Assembly (NCBI RefSeq): GCF_001046855.1
Contig: NZ_HF570958.1
Location: 309,582 to 362,310 of the forward strand
Direction: 5' to 3'
Length of the DNA stretch: 52,729 nucleotides
Origin: Nostocoides japonicum T1-X7
GTDB lineage: Bacteria; Actinomycetota; Actinomycetes; Actinomycetales; Dermatophilaceae
Shown: piece after piece, positions 17,911 to 26,229 of the stretch
Layout of the letters: each line of letters opens with the position of its first letter
Position numbering within the stretch: position 1 is the stretch's first letter
Translations under genes and position numbers: made by a program
The notes under the pieces: model-generated
The model's input: the letters and a program-made list of their open reading frames with translations, nothing else
Told to the model about the DNA's origin: nothing
The model's database searches: none

Positions 17911-18681
17911 TCAGCGGGGGCGGACGGTGAGGATCTGGGCCAGCGTGCCCATCGGGCCGGTCTCGTCGTGGAGGACGCTGCTCGTCAGGCCGATCCCCGT
18001 CTCGCCGAAGGACACCGTCGTGTCGAAGCCGACCCAGTCGCCGGCGGGCTGCCGGAAGAGGTGGGCGGTGAGGTCGACGTTGGGGAAGAGCACCTCCCCC
18101 GGGTCGGCGCGCACCGTCATCCCGTTGGCGATGTCGAAGAGCCCTGCGGCGCGGGCGAGTCGGGAGACCGGCTCCCCCTCGACGAGCGGAGTGTCCGTGC
18201 GCACCCAGTAGGCGGCGCGGCCCGGCTCGACCTGCTCGCGGCGCAGCTGCGCCGACGCGATGAACCCTCCGGGCCACACCGACGCCGGCTCCCACGGACC
18301 CATCTGCTCGGGAGACGGTATGCGGGGCAGCCGACTCCCCGCATACCCGCCGGTCTCCCCGGGGGCCATGAGCCAGGCGCGGAGCCGGACGACGTCGCGA
18401 CCCGCATACGCCATCGTCGCCTCGACGAGCTCGATGGTCCGCCCGGCGCGCAGGACATGGACCCCCGTCTCGACGGGGCCGACGGGGACGGTCCCGAGGA
18501 TGTCGTAGGAGAGCCGCACGACCACGAGCCCGTCGCCGCGGCGACTGTCCCGGTCGCGCTCGACGACGTGGGCGAGCAGCCCGAGGGCGGGCGCGATGTG
18601 CTGCTCGGCGAGGACCCATGCGCCGCTCGTGTGCTCGGTCGCCCGGAACGCGGTGTCGGAGAGCCGTTCGAAGTACGCCAC
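17911..18681 (-). CDS. Acyl-CoA thioesterase-like hotdog-fold protein
   Basis: The predicted 256-residue protein of the TesB/4HBT_3-like group has two hotdog halves: about 1-120 (VAYFERLSDTAFRATEHTSGAWV, VVRLSYDILGTVPVGPVETGVHV) and 130-256 (WVRTDTPLVEGEPVS, FPNVDLTAHLFRQPAGDWVGFDT, GIGLTSSVLHDETGPMG). It probably hydrolyses or binds acyl-CoA in the cytosol; the substrate is unknown. I use the GTG at 18681 because the conserved N-terminus begins there, although the ribosome site is weak. It is divergent from the CorA-type gene with a gap of under 80 bp. Confidence 0.78.
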   Translation of the reverse strand: MAYFERLSDTAFRATEHTSGAWVLAEQHIAPALGLLAHVVERDRDSRRGDGLVVVRLSYDILGTVPVGPVETGVHVLRAGRTIELVEATMAYAGRDVVRLRAWLMAPGETGGYAGSRLPRIPSPEQMGPWEPASVWPGGFIASAQLRREQVEPGRAAYWVRTDTPLVEGEPVSRLARAAGLFDIANGMTVRADPGEVLFPNVDLTAHLFRQPAGDWVGFDTTVSFGETGIGLTSSVLHDETGPMGTLAQILTVRPR

Positions 18682-18757
18682 GTCGCCCGAACCTAGCGCG
18701 GCGCGATCCCGGTCCCGCAGCCGCGTCGCGCGCCGTCGGAGGAGGTGACCGGGCACG

Positions 18758-19777
18758 ATGGGCCTCGTGACGACGACCTGCATCGTCTCCGGACGGGCCT
18801 GGCGCGACGGCCACCCCGTCGCGGGCGAGCTGACCGAGGACGACCTCCACCGGCTCCACCGCGAGACGGACGCGCTCGTCTGGGTCGACGTCCGGGATCC
18901 GAGCCCGGCCGACCTGCGGCGCCTCCTCCACCGGGTCGGCCTCCCGGACGGCGCGATCGAGGACGTCACCGCGCCCTACGAGCGGCCGAAGGTCGCACGA
19001 TATGGCGACCACGTCTTCTTCCAGGCCTACGCGACCTGGATGGCCGACCACCCCGCGGCCGGCGAGTACGTCCGGCTGCGGACCGGGCGGGTCTCCGGCT
19101 TCGTCGGGCCTGGTCTCCTCGTGACGATCCGGGAGGGCGACGCGTTCGACATGGCTCCGGTCGTGCGGGGGTGGGAGGAGAACGCCGACCTCATCGTCGA
19201 GGGCGCCGCCGCGCTCCTCTACGGCCTCCTCGACGTCGTCGTCGACTCCCACTTCGACACGGTGCAGCGGCTCGACGACGACCTGGAGGACCTCGAGGAC
19301 GTCCTGTTCGCCGAGCGTCGGACCGGTCACGACTTCGCGCGCAGGACCTACGGCATCCGCAAGGACCTCGTCCGGCTGAGGCGTGTCGTCCTCCCCATGC
19401 GCGACGTCGTCGACGGCCTCATGCGCCATCGGTCCCGTCCCGAGGGCAACCGGTTCACCGCGCTCGACGCGTGGTTCGACGATCTCTACGACCATGTCCT
19501 GCGGGCCGCCGAGTGGACCGAGTCGCTGCGCGACATGGTGAGCACGATCTTCGAGACGAACCTGTCCCTCCAGGACGCCCGGCTCAACACCGTCATGAAG
19601 AAGCTCGCCGGTTGGGGCGCGATCATCGCCGTGCCGACGGCGGTCACCGGCTGGTTCGGGCAGAACATCCCGTTCCCGGGCTTCGGGCGGCACGGTGGGC
19701 TCGCGGTCAGTGTCGCCCTCATCGTCGTCGCGACGGCGGCCCTGTATGCGCTCTTCCGCTCCCGCGACTGGCTGTAG
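18758..19777 (+). CDS. CorA-family divalent metal (Mg2+/Co2+) channel
   Basis: CorA proteins are pentameric inner-membrane metal channels. The protein has 339 residues. The cytosolic domain (about 1-275) contains VWVDVRDPSPADL near the start, LLDVVVDSHF and LRRVVLPMRDVV, then the long stalk helix with ETNLSLQDARLNTVMKKLAGW. Two C-terminal transmembrane helices follow (AIIAVPTAVTGWFG, LAVSVALIVVATAALYALF). The pore-loop tripeptide is GQN rather than the canonical GMN. The ATG at 18758 is used; the in-frame GTG four codons later is an alternative. Confidence 0.9.
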   Translation: MGLVTTTCIVSGRAWRDGHPVAGELTEDDLHRLHRETDALVWVDVRDPSPADLRRLLHRVGLPDGAIEDVTAPYERPKVARYGDHVFFQAYATWMADHPAAGEYVRLRTGRVSGFVGPGLLVTIREGDAFDMAPVVRGWEENADLIVEGAAALLYGLLDVVVDSHFDTVQRLDDDLEDLEDVLFAERRTGHDFARRTYGIRKDLVRLRRVVLPMRDVVDGLMRHRSRPEGNRFTALDAWFDDLYDHVLRAAEWTESLRDMVSTIFETNLSLQDARLNTVMKKLAGWGAIIAVPTAVTGWFGQNIPFPGFGRHGGLAVSVALIVVATAALYALFRSRDWL

Positions 19778-19899
19778 CGCCGTCCCCCGCGCGCCCCCTC
19801 TGCGAGGGCCCCGGGTGCGGCTCCCATGCGAGGCTCCTATGGAAGCCTCTCCACGAGGCTCCTGTGCGAGGTCCCCATGCGGGCCTGTGCGCGATGCTC

Positions 19900-21126
19900 C
19901 TACGCGAGGCCCAGGCCGGGAGCCTCCTCCCACAGCTCGTCGCGGACGTCCGGATGGGCCGCGTGGTCGATGATCCGGGCGGCCTGGGTCCGCTCGTCGA
20001 CGCCGTAGATGTCGGCGACCCCCTGCTCGGTGACGACGGCGCTCGGTTGGAAGGAGGTGACCGGCTCCCCGAGGAGCGGCACGATCGTCGACGCGTCCGC
20101 CTTGGGATGCCACGAGCGGAGCGCGAGGATGGCCTGGCCGCCGACGCCGTGGAGCGCCCCGACGATGAAGTCGGTCTGGCCGCCGAACCCCGAGTAGATC
20201 CGGGCCCCGATGCGCGAGGCGTTCGCCTGCGCGAAGAGGTCGACCTGGAGTGCGGTGTTGACGCTCGTCATGAGCGGCTGCCGGGCGATCCGCGCCGGTT
20301 CGTTCGTCGTCTCCGTCCGCAGGAGGAGGACCCGGTCGTTGCCGTCGACCCACCGGTAGAGCTCCTCGCTGCCGAAGAGGAACGATGCCGTGATGGGGGT
20401 GCCGGCGTCGAGGGCGCCCCGGCGCTCCAGCCCGAGAACGCCGTCGCTGAACATCTCGCTCCACACCCGCAGCCCGCGTCGCGCGCCGAGCCCATGGAGG
20501 ACGGCGTCGGGCACCCCGCCGATCCCCAGCTGGAGCGTGCTCCCGTCGGACACTCGCGCGGCGACCCGGTCGCCGATCGCCCGGCTCGTGACGTCGGGCG
20601 GGAGCGGGTCGAGGGTGGCGAGCGGTTCGTCGACCTCGACGGCGACATCGACGTGATCGAGCGGGACGACCGCATCGCCGTACGTGTACGGCATGTGCCG
20701 ATTGATGACGGCGACGACCACTCCGCCCCGGGCTCGGGTCGCCTCGATCGCCGCCGGGAGGAGGTTCACCTCGATCCCGAGCGACACCGTGCCGTCGCGT
20801 GGGGGCGAGGCGTGGAGGAGGACGACGTCCGGCGGCAGAGTGGTCGCGAAGAGTCGTGGGACGAGGGACAGCCGCGACGGCACGTAGGACAGCCGGGGGC
20901 TGCCCCGCATACCCGGTCCGACGAAACAGGTCTCGAGGACGACGCCGTCCCGGTCCGGCAGCCCCCGCTGGGCATTGAGGACGAAGAGCCGGTATGCCGG
21001 GACCACCCGATCCCACGCCCGGAGGGCCGTCACGGGCGTCGCGAAGTTCCCGGCGACGACGAGGCGCGGGGTGTCCGGCAGGCCGGGGAGTGCCTCGGGC
21101 AGGCGGTCGAGGTCGACGGTGCGCAC
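19900..21126 (-). CDS. Acetyl-CoA hydrolase/CoA-transferase family protein
   Basis: The product is of the cat1/4-hydroxybutyrate CoA-transferase type. It has 408 residues from the GTG at 21126, shorter than the usual 430-500. Family segments seen are VVVAVINRHMPYTYGDA, LQLGIGGVPDAVLHGL, VWSEMFSDGVLGLERRG, ASFLFGSEELYRWVDGN, SVNTALQVDLFAQANAS, YSGFGGQTDFIVGAL and VTEQGVADIYGVDERTQA. The catalytic Glu is probably the one in SEMFSDG or VTEQGVA. It could transfer CoA between acetate/propionate and another acid. The tetR gene upstream on the same strand is separated from it by a palindromic element and 24-bp repeats. The 121 bp downstream (19778-19899) hold only degenerate GCGAGGCTCC-like words. 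Confidence 0.85.
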   Translation of the reverse strand: MRTVDLDRLPEALPGLPDTPRLVVAGNFATPVTALRAWDRVVPAYRLFVLNAQRGLPDRDGVVLETCFVGPGMRGSPRLSYVPSRLSLVPRLFATTLPPDVVLLHASPPRDGTVSLGIEVNLLPAAIEATRARGGVVVAVINRHMPYTYGDAVVPLDHVDVAVEVDEPLATLDPLPPDVTSRAIGDRVAARVSDGSTLQLGIGGVPDAVLHGLGARRGLRVWSEMFSDGVLGLERRGALDAGTPITASFLFGSEELYRWVDGNDRVLLLRTETTNEPARIARQPLMTSVNTALQVDLFAQANASRIGARIYSGFGGQTDFIVGALHGVGGQAILALRSWHPKADASTIVPLLGEPVTSFQPSAVVTEQGVADIYGVDERTQAARIIDHAAHPDVRDELWEEAPGLGLA

Positions 21127-21182
21127 GAGCCGAGCCTGACAGACGTGGGCGCCCGCGCCGAGCCGTCCCCTCGCACACTCCC

Positions 21183-21241
21183 GCACGTGCCGACCTGATG
21201 TCGTCCAGGGACCCTTCCGGCGACAACAACTCGGCACGTGC
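21183..21241. repeat. 59-bp palindromic element, copy 4 (reverse orientation)
   Basis: It begins GCACGTGCCGA and ends TCGGCACGTGC. Read on the minus strand it starts GCACGTGCCGAGTTGTTGTC, like the copies at 4750-4952. It lies downstream of the tetR stop, before the CoA-transferase start. Confidence 0.85.
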
Positions 21242-21311
21242 GGACTCGGGAGCCAGGGGCGGGGCGGACTCGGGAGCCAGGGGCGGGGCGGACTCGGGAG
21301 CCGGGGCGGGG
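21241..21311. repeat. Three tandem 24-bp repeats
   Basis: CGGACTCGGGAGCCAGGGGC plus GGGG is repeated at 21241, 21265 and 21289, the third with one base missing. It lies between the palindromic element and the tetR stop codon. Confidence 0.85.
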
Positions 21312-21320
21312 CGGACGGAG

Positions 21321-21914
21321 CTAGCGTGGGCGCGAGCCGGCCAGCCGGTCCACCTCGTCCCGCAGGCACTCGACGGCCCAGTCGGTGTCCGCCGTGTCGG
21401 GGTCGGTCAGCAGGTGGAGGGCGACCCCGTCGACGAGGGCGTGCAGCCGGCGCGCCTCGGTGGCGAGCCGCGTCTCGTCGAGATCGGGGGCGAGCGAGGC
21501 GACGAGGTGGGCGCAGAGGCCGAGCAGCGCCCGGTAGGCCTCGTCGCGGATCGGCACGAGCTCGGGGGTCGCCGGCGCCTCGGCGATGAGGGCGAGGTTG
21601 ACCTCGAGCTCCGCACGGCTGTCCGGCTCGAGGGGGATGAGGTGCCGCAGGATGGCGACGGCGTCGCGGCGAGCGTCCCCCGTCCGCGCAGTGGCGGCCA
21701 GCCGCTCGGTGGCGCGGCGCACCATGAGCCGGGCGGAGAACTCCACCAGCTCGGTCCGGGTGGGGAACACGTGCCGCAGGGAACCCACCGCCACCCCGGC
21801 CTCCGCCGCGACGGTGCGCACCGAGACGGCGCCGATCCCCTTGTCCCGGATGACCCTCCAGACCGCCTCGGCGAGCTGCTCCTTCCGCTCGTGGGTGTCG
21901 ATCCTCCGGGGCAC
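21321..21914 (-). CDS. TetR-family transcriptional repressor
   Basis: This 197-residue repressor has its N-terminal helix-turn-helix at about residues 12-60 (LAEAVWRVIRDKGIGAVSVR, then TVAAEAGVAVGSLRHVFPTR), followed by an all-helical ligand domain of the BetI/TetR_C_6 kind (ALVDGVALHLLTDP). The ATG at 21914 lies 4 bp from a 28-bp perfect palindrome that must be its operator. It is divergent from a membrane-protein gene that starts 66 bp away, which is the likely target. The inducer is unknown. Confidence 0.92.
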   Translation of the reverse strand: MPRRIDTHERKEQLAEAVWRVIRDKGIGAVSVRTVAAEAGVAVGSLRHVFPTRTELVEFSARLMVRRATERLAATARTGDARRDAVAILRHLIPLEPDSRAELEVNLALIAEAPATPELVPIRDEAYRALLGLCAHLVASLAPDLDETRLATEARRLHALVDGVALHLLTDPDTADTDWAVECLRDEVDRLAGSRPR

Positions 21915-21918
21915 GCGG

Positions 21919-21946
21919 CCAAACTAGCACGATCGTGCTAGTTTGG
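21919..21946. promoter_or_regulatory. 28-bp perfect palindrome, TetR operator
   Basis: The half-site CCAAACTAGCACGA is followed directly by its reverse complement TCGTGCTAGTTTGG. It sits between the tetR start (21914) and the divergent membrane-protein start (21981), so it can control both. Confidence 0.85.
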
Positions 21947-21980
21947 TGTTTCAGCACAGTCGTACTACCAAAGGTTCGTC

Positions 21981-22550
21981 ATGATCGTCGTCATCGTCGC
22001 GTGCGAGATCGCCTTCTGGGTGTTCGTCGTCCTGGGCCTGCTCGCGCGGTATCCCTTGCGCCGGCCACGGCTCGGGCTCGTCCTCCTCGCGCTCACCCCG
22101 GTGGCCGACGTCGTCCTCCTCGTGGCCGCCGCGCTCGACCTGCGCCGGGGGGCGACCGCGGAGCTCGGGCACGGCCTGGCCGCGGTGTACCTCGGCATCT
22201 CGATCGCCTACGGACGCCGGATGGTCCGCTGGGCCGACGAGCGGTTCGCCCACCGGTTCGCCGGCGGCCCCGCCCCCGTCCGCCTCGACGGCCTCGCGTA
22301 TGCCGCGCACTGCTGGGGGGACGTCGCCCGAACCCTCCTCGCCGCAGGCATCGCGGCCGGGGTCGTGTGGTTGCTCACCGTCGTCGCCGACGATCCGGCC
22401 CGCACGGCGGCGCTCGCACCGGCCCGCTCGCTGCTGCTCATCGTGCTCGCGATCGACGTCGTCTACGCCGTGAGCTACACGATCTGGCCGCGCCGACCGC
22501 GAGCCCGCTCCGGCGACGCGGTTCGGGAGCGCGTCGACTCCCACCGCTGA
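21981..22550 (+). CDS. Four-helix integral membrane protein, unknown function
   Basis: The protein has 189 residues with about five hydrophobic stretches: IVVIVACEIAFWVFVVLGLL, LGLVLLALTPVADVVLLVAA, LGHGLAAVYLGISIAYG, TLLAAGIAAGVVWLLTVVA and SLLLIVLAIDVVYAVSYTIW. A conserved-looking cytosolic loop (RRMVRWADERFAHRF) lies between the third and fourth. It is probably repressed by the adjacent TetR through the shared palindrome. I do not recognise a substrate. The last codons lie inside a GTCGACTCCCACCGCTG word that recurs about 35 bp downstream. Confidence 0.75.
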   Translation: MIVVIVACEIAFWVFVVLGLLARYPLRRPRLGLVLLALTPVADVVLLVAAALDLRRGATAELGHGLAAVYLGISIAYGRRMVRWADERFAHRFAGGPAPVRLDGLAYAAHCWGDVARTLLAAGIAAGVVWLLTVVADDPARTAALAPARSLLLIVLAIDVVYAVSYTIWPRRPRARSGDAVRERVDSHR

Positions 22551-22763
22551 ACGAATGCGGCTCGCGCAGGGGTCGACTCCCACCGCTGTGGCCGGTCGGA
22601 GCGGGCCAGGCCGGGGCGCCGGATCGGCTCCCACCCGAGGCAAGGGGTCATGGCGAGCGCCGTCATCGGCATACCGTCATCGACGCCCACCCGCCTGGCA
22701 TGCAGAGAGCCGGCTCCCCGCATACGGGAAGCCGGCTCCTGCAGGTCACCGGATGGCGGAACC
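22551..22763. terminator. Intergenic hairpin between convergent genes (stem 22708-22737)
   Basis: AGCCGGCT-CCCCGCATACGGGA-AGCCGGCT is an 8-bp perfect stem extended by CCC/GGG. It lies 27 bp downstream of the mmsA-like stop (minus strand) and can also serve the plus-strand membrane-protein gene. The remainder of the gap holds a second copy of GTCGACTCCCACCGCTG near 22570. Confidence 0.7.
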
Positions 22764-24266
22764 TCAGTTCTGGGGGAAGCCCAGGTTGATGCCGCCGTGG
22801 CTCGGGTCGAGCCAGCGGGACGTGATGGCCTTCTGCTGCGTGAAGAACCGGAAGCCCTCGGCGCCGTGCGCCTTCGTGTCGCCGAAGAGCGAGGCCTTCC
22901 AGCCGCCGAAGGAGAAGGTGGCGACGGGCACGGGGATCGGCACGTTGATGCCGATCATGCCGACCTGCACCTCGTTCTGGAACCGCCGGGCCGCCCCGCC
23001 GTCGTTGGTGAAGATCGCCGTGCCGTTGCCGTAGGCGCCGGAGTTGATGAGCTGGACGCCCTCCTCGAAGGACTCGACGCGGACGACGGACAGAACCGGA
23101 CCGAAGATCTCCTCGGTGTAGACCCTCGACGTCGTCGGGACGTGGTCGATGAGGGTCGGGCCGAGCCAGAAGCCGTCGGCCGCGCCGTCCGCCTCGACGT
23201 CCCGGCCGTCGACGACGACCTTCGCGCCGTCCTCGGCGGCGATGTCGAGGTAGGAGGCGACCTTGTCGCGGTGCTGCTTGGTGACGAGCGGACCCATGTC
23301 GCAGCCGCGACGGCCGTCGCCGACCTTGAGGGTGCGCATGCGGTCGGTGACCTTCGCGATGAGGTCGTCGGCGACCGGCTCGACGGCGACGACGACGCTG
23401 ATCGCCATGCACCGCTCGCCGGCCGAGCCGAACCCGGCGTTGATGGCGCTGTCGGCGACGAGGTCGAGGTCGGCGTCGGGGAGGACGAGCATGTGGTTCT
23501 TCGCGCCGCCGAGGGCCTGGACGCGCTTGCCGTGCTTGGAGCCCTTCTCGTAGACGTACTGCGCGATGGGCGTCGAGCCGACGAACGAGACGGCCTGGAC
23601 GTCCTCGTGCTCGAGGAGCCCGTCGACGGCGACCTTGTCACCGTGCAGGACGGTGAAGACGCCGTCGGGGAGGCCGGCCTCCTTCCAGAGGTTGGCGATC
23701 CAGTTGGCGGCCGAGGGGTCCTTCTCGCTCGGCTTGAGGACGACGGTGTTGCCGGCCGCGATGGCGATGGGGAAGAACCACGCGGGCACCATGGCGGGGA
23801 AGTTGAACGGCGAGATGACGGCGACGACGCCGAGCGGCTGACGGGTCGAGTAGACGTCGACACCGGTCGACACCTGCTCGGAGAACTCGCCCTTGAGGTG
23901 CTCGGCGGCTCCGGTCGCGAACTCCACGACCTCCTGGCCGCGGGTGATCTCGCCGAGGGCGTCGGACAGCACCTTGCCGTGCTCGCTCGTGATGATCTCG
24001 GCGAGCTCGCCCTTACGGGCGTTGAGCAGCTCGCGGAACGCGAAGAGCACCTGCTGACGACGGGCGAGCGAGAGCCCGGACCAGGCCGGGAAGGCGGCCT
24101 TCGCCGAGGCGACGGCGGCGTCGACGGTCGCCTCGTCGGCGAGGGCGACGTTCTTGGTCACCTCGCCGGTGGCGGGGTCGTAGACGGGAGCGGTCCGGGT
24201 GCCGGCCGGGAGCAGCTCGGCACCGTCGACCCAGTGCGGAAGGGTGGGGAGGGTGGTGGTCGTCAT
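22764..24266 (-). CDS. mmsA: CoA-acylating methylmalonate-semialdehyde dehydrogenase
   Basis: The enzyme oxidises (methyl)malonate semialdehyde to propionyl-/acetyl-CoA in valine, inositol or beta-alanine catabolism. The protein has 500 residues from the ATG at 24266. Visible are the aldehyde dehydrogenase NAD site (VVAVISPFNFPAMVP), FVGSTPIAQYVYEKGSKHGK, the catalytic Cys in GSAGERCMAISV (MmsA-specific context), GCDMGPLVTKQH and EEIFGPVLSVVRV. The C-terminal FFTQQKAITSRWLDP is typical of MmsA. No inositol or valine genes adjoin it. The upstream region contains two TTGTC half-sites related to the GntR-type operators farther right. Confidence 0.93.
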   Translation of the reverse strand: MTTTTLPTLPHWVDGAELLPAGTRTAPVYDPATGEVTKNVALADEATVDAAVASAKAAFPAWSGLSLARRQQVLFAFRELLNARKGELAEIITSEHGKVLSDALGEITRGQEVVEFATGAAEHLKGEFSEQVSTGVDVYSTRQPLGVVAVISPFNFPAMVPAWFFPIAIAAGNTVVLKPSEKDPSAANWIANLWKEAGLPDGVFTVLHGDKVAVDGLLEHEDVQAVSFVGSTPIAQYVYEKGSKHGKRVQALGGAKNHMLVLPDADLDLVADSAINAGFGSAGERCMAISVVVAVEPVADDLIAKVTDRMRTLKVGDGRRGCDMGPLVTKQHRDKVASYLDIAAEDGAKVVVDGRDVEADGAADGFWLGPTLIDHVPTTSRVYTEEIFGPVLSVVRVESFEEGVQLINSGAYGNGTAIFTNDGGAARRFQNEVQVGMIGINVPIPVPVATFSFGGWKASLFGDTKAHGAEGFRFFTQQKAITSRWLDPSHGGINLGFPQN

Positions 24267-24381
24267 GCGACGACGGTATGCCGGACCCTCCTGGGTGCGC
24301 CGTGCCGGATCGTCCCTGACAAAGCCAGACAACTGGACACTTCGTCGCCCCGGTCATCGCGAGCGACGACGACAACTCCCC

Positions 24382-24440
24382 GCACGTGCCGAGTTGATGC
24401 TCCCAAACCGACCCCGCGACGACATCTTCTCGGCACGTGC
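24382..24440. repeat. 59-bp palindromic element, copy 5
   Basis: It begins GCACGTGCCGAGTTGATGC and ends CATCTTCTCGGCACGTGC, is exactly 59 bp, and has a diverged loop. It lies just after the trpB2 stop and before the mmsA promoter. Confidence 0.85.
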
Positions 24441-24476
24441 GAAGAGCGGCTCCGCCGGGGCGCCCACAAGCCCGCA

Positions 24477-25838
24477 TCAGCCGGAGAGGACGGGGACTCC
24501 GGCGAGGGCGGCCGCGAGGTCGGCGTCCGACAGCGGGTCGTCCGAGAGCGCGTCGGCGAGGAAGCTCTCGTATGCCCCGAGCTCGAGGAGCCCGTGGCCC
24601 GACAGGCCGACGACGATGACCGTCTCCCGGCCCGCGTCGCGCGCCGCGAGCGCCTCCCGGCGGACCTGGGCGAGCGCATGCGAGGACTCGGGCGCCGGCA
24701 CGATGCCCTGGGTCCGGGCGAACTCGACCGCCGTCTCGAAGCATTCGCTCTGCGGCAGGGCAGCCGCGGTGAGGAGCCCCTCGGCATACGCGTGCGACAC
24801 GAGCGGCGCCATCCCGTGGTAGCGCAGCCCACCCGCGTGGATGGGCGACGGGACGAAGTCGTGGCCGAGGGTGTACATCTTCATCAGCGGGGTGAGGCCC
24901 GCGGTGTCGCCGAAGTCGTACCGGTACTCGCCCCGCGTCAGCGTCGGGCACGACGCCGGCTCGACGGCGACGATCCGCGGGTGCTGCAGCCCGGCCAGCG
25001 TCTCGCCGAGGAACGGGAAGGCGAGGCCGGCGAGGTTGGATCCGCCGCCCGCGCAGCCGATGACGACGTCGGCACCTGACTCACCGGCGATCGCGAGCTG
25101 CCGGATCGCCTCCTGTCCGATGACGGTCTGGTGGAGCAGGACGTGGTTGAGGACCGACCCGAGGGCGTACTTGGCCTCCGGGTCCTGTGCCGCCACCTCG
25201 ACGGCCTCGGAGATCGCGATGCCGAGCGACCCGGGATGGCCCTCGGGGAAGGCTCTCCCGGAGGCGGTGAGCCGGCTCGGCGACCGGTGCACCGTGCCGC
25301 CGAAGACCTCCATGAGCGTGCGGCGCTGCGGCTTCCCGTCGTAGGACACGCCGACCTGCCAGACCTCGCACTCGACGCCGAAGAGCGCGCAGGCATACGC
25401 CAGGGCGGTCCCCCACTGCCCTGCACCGGTCTCCGTCGTGAGCCGGGTGATCCCGTCAACCGCGTTGTAGTAGACCTGCGGGATCGAGGTGTTCACCTTG
25501 TGCGAGCCGGCCGGCGAGACACCCTCGTACTTGTAGTAGATCCGGGCCGGCGTCCCGAGCCGCTGCTCCCACCGCCGGGCGCGGTAGAGCGGCGAGGGCC
25601 GGTACTGCGCATACACCTCGCGCACGGGCTCGGGGATCTCGATCCAGCGCTCGGTCGACACCTCCTGGCGGATCAGCTCCATCGGGAAGAGCGGCGCGAG
25701 GTCGTCCGGCCCGACCGGCTCGTGGGTTCCCGGGTGGAGCGGCGGTGGAGGCGGCGTCGGGAGATCGGCGACGAGGTTGTACCAGTGCGTCGGCAGCTGG
25801 TCCGGACCGAGGCTGAACATGACCTGCGAGTCACTCAT
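24477..25838 (-). CDS. TrpB-like PLP enzyme (TrpB2 subfamily)
   Basis: The protein is a PLP-dependent fold-type II enzyme related to the tryptophan synthase beta chain, 453 residues from the ATG at 25838. TrpB2 proteins condense indole (or O-phosphoserine in some) with serine and often lack a TrpA partner. The PLP lysine is in [27 protein letters not shown] carries the catalytic Glu region, and [16 protein letters not shown] is the phosphate-binding loop. The extended N-terminus ([23 protein letters not shown]) is diagnostic of TrpB2. No trp genes adjoin it. Confidence 0.93.
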   Translation of the reverse strand: MSDSQVMFSLGPDQLPTHWYNLVADLPTPPPPPLHPGTHEPVGPDDLAPLFPMELIRQEVSTERWIEIPEPVREVYAQYRPSPLYRARRWEQRLGTPARIYYKYEGVSPAGSHKVNTSIPQVYYNAVDGITRLTTETGAGQWGTALAYACALFGVECEVWQVGVSYDGKPQRRTLMEVFGGTVHRSPSRLTASGRAFPEGHPGSLGIAISEAVEVAAQDPEAKYALGSVLNHVLLHQTVIGQEAIRQLAIAGESGADVVIGCAGGGSNLAGLAFPFLGETLAGLQHPRIVAVEPASCPTLTRGEYRYDFGDTAGLTPLMKMYTLGHDFVPSPIHAGGLRYHGMAPLVSHAYAEGLLTAAALPQSECFETAVEFARTQGIVPAPESSHALAQVRREALAARDAGRETVIVVGLSGHGLLELGAYESFLADALSDDPLSDADLAAALAGVPVLSG

Positions 25839-26229
25839 CGAGGCTCCTGGGCGGCGGGCGGGTAGGGCGCGAGCGGATGGGCGGCAGCCTACTGGCGGTA
25901 GGTCGCGACGACGGTATGCCGCGGGCTCGGCCGGCCCTCCCGGCCCAACGGGAACGCCACATGCCCGGAAGGGCCGCTCGCCAGAGACCCTGCTGCGGCT
26001 CCGGAGCGCACCCGCCCGGTCGCGAAGCAGTCCGCCGCCCAGGCCGGGCGCCGGGAAGAACCCACCCATGACCTCTTGCGTGAATGCAACTTGTCTGACA
26101 ATCTACGTTCCCACCACAGTCCCGCGGCGCCAGCTGCTCCGCCGGACAGGCATCTCGAGGCCCGACGAGGCGACGCGACGCCCACCACCTGACGAAGCAG
26201 TTCCCGACGAGAGCATGGGAGAACACGGA
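25839..26229 (+). promoter_or_regulatory. Promoter region of the APC permease with GntR-type operator at 26091-26101
   Basis: The 390-bp gap has no gene. TTGTC-T-GACAA at 26091-26101 is a perfect inverted repeat fitting the TNGTNNNACNA pattern of FadR/GntR-family regulators. It overlaps a possible -10 (GACAAT) with CTTGCG 16 bp upstream. An equivalent site lies at 30289-30299. Immediately before the permease, GGGAG is 8 bases from the ATG. Confidence 0.55.
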
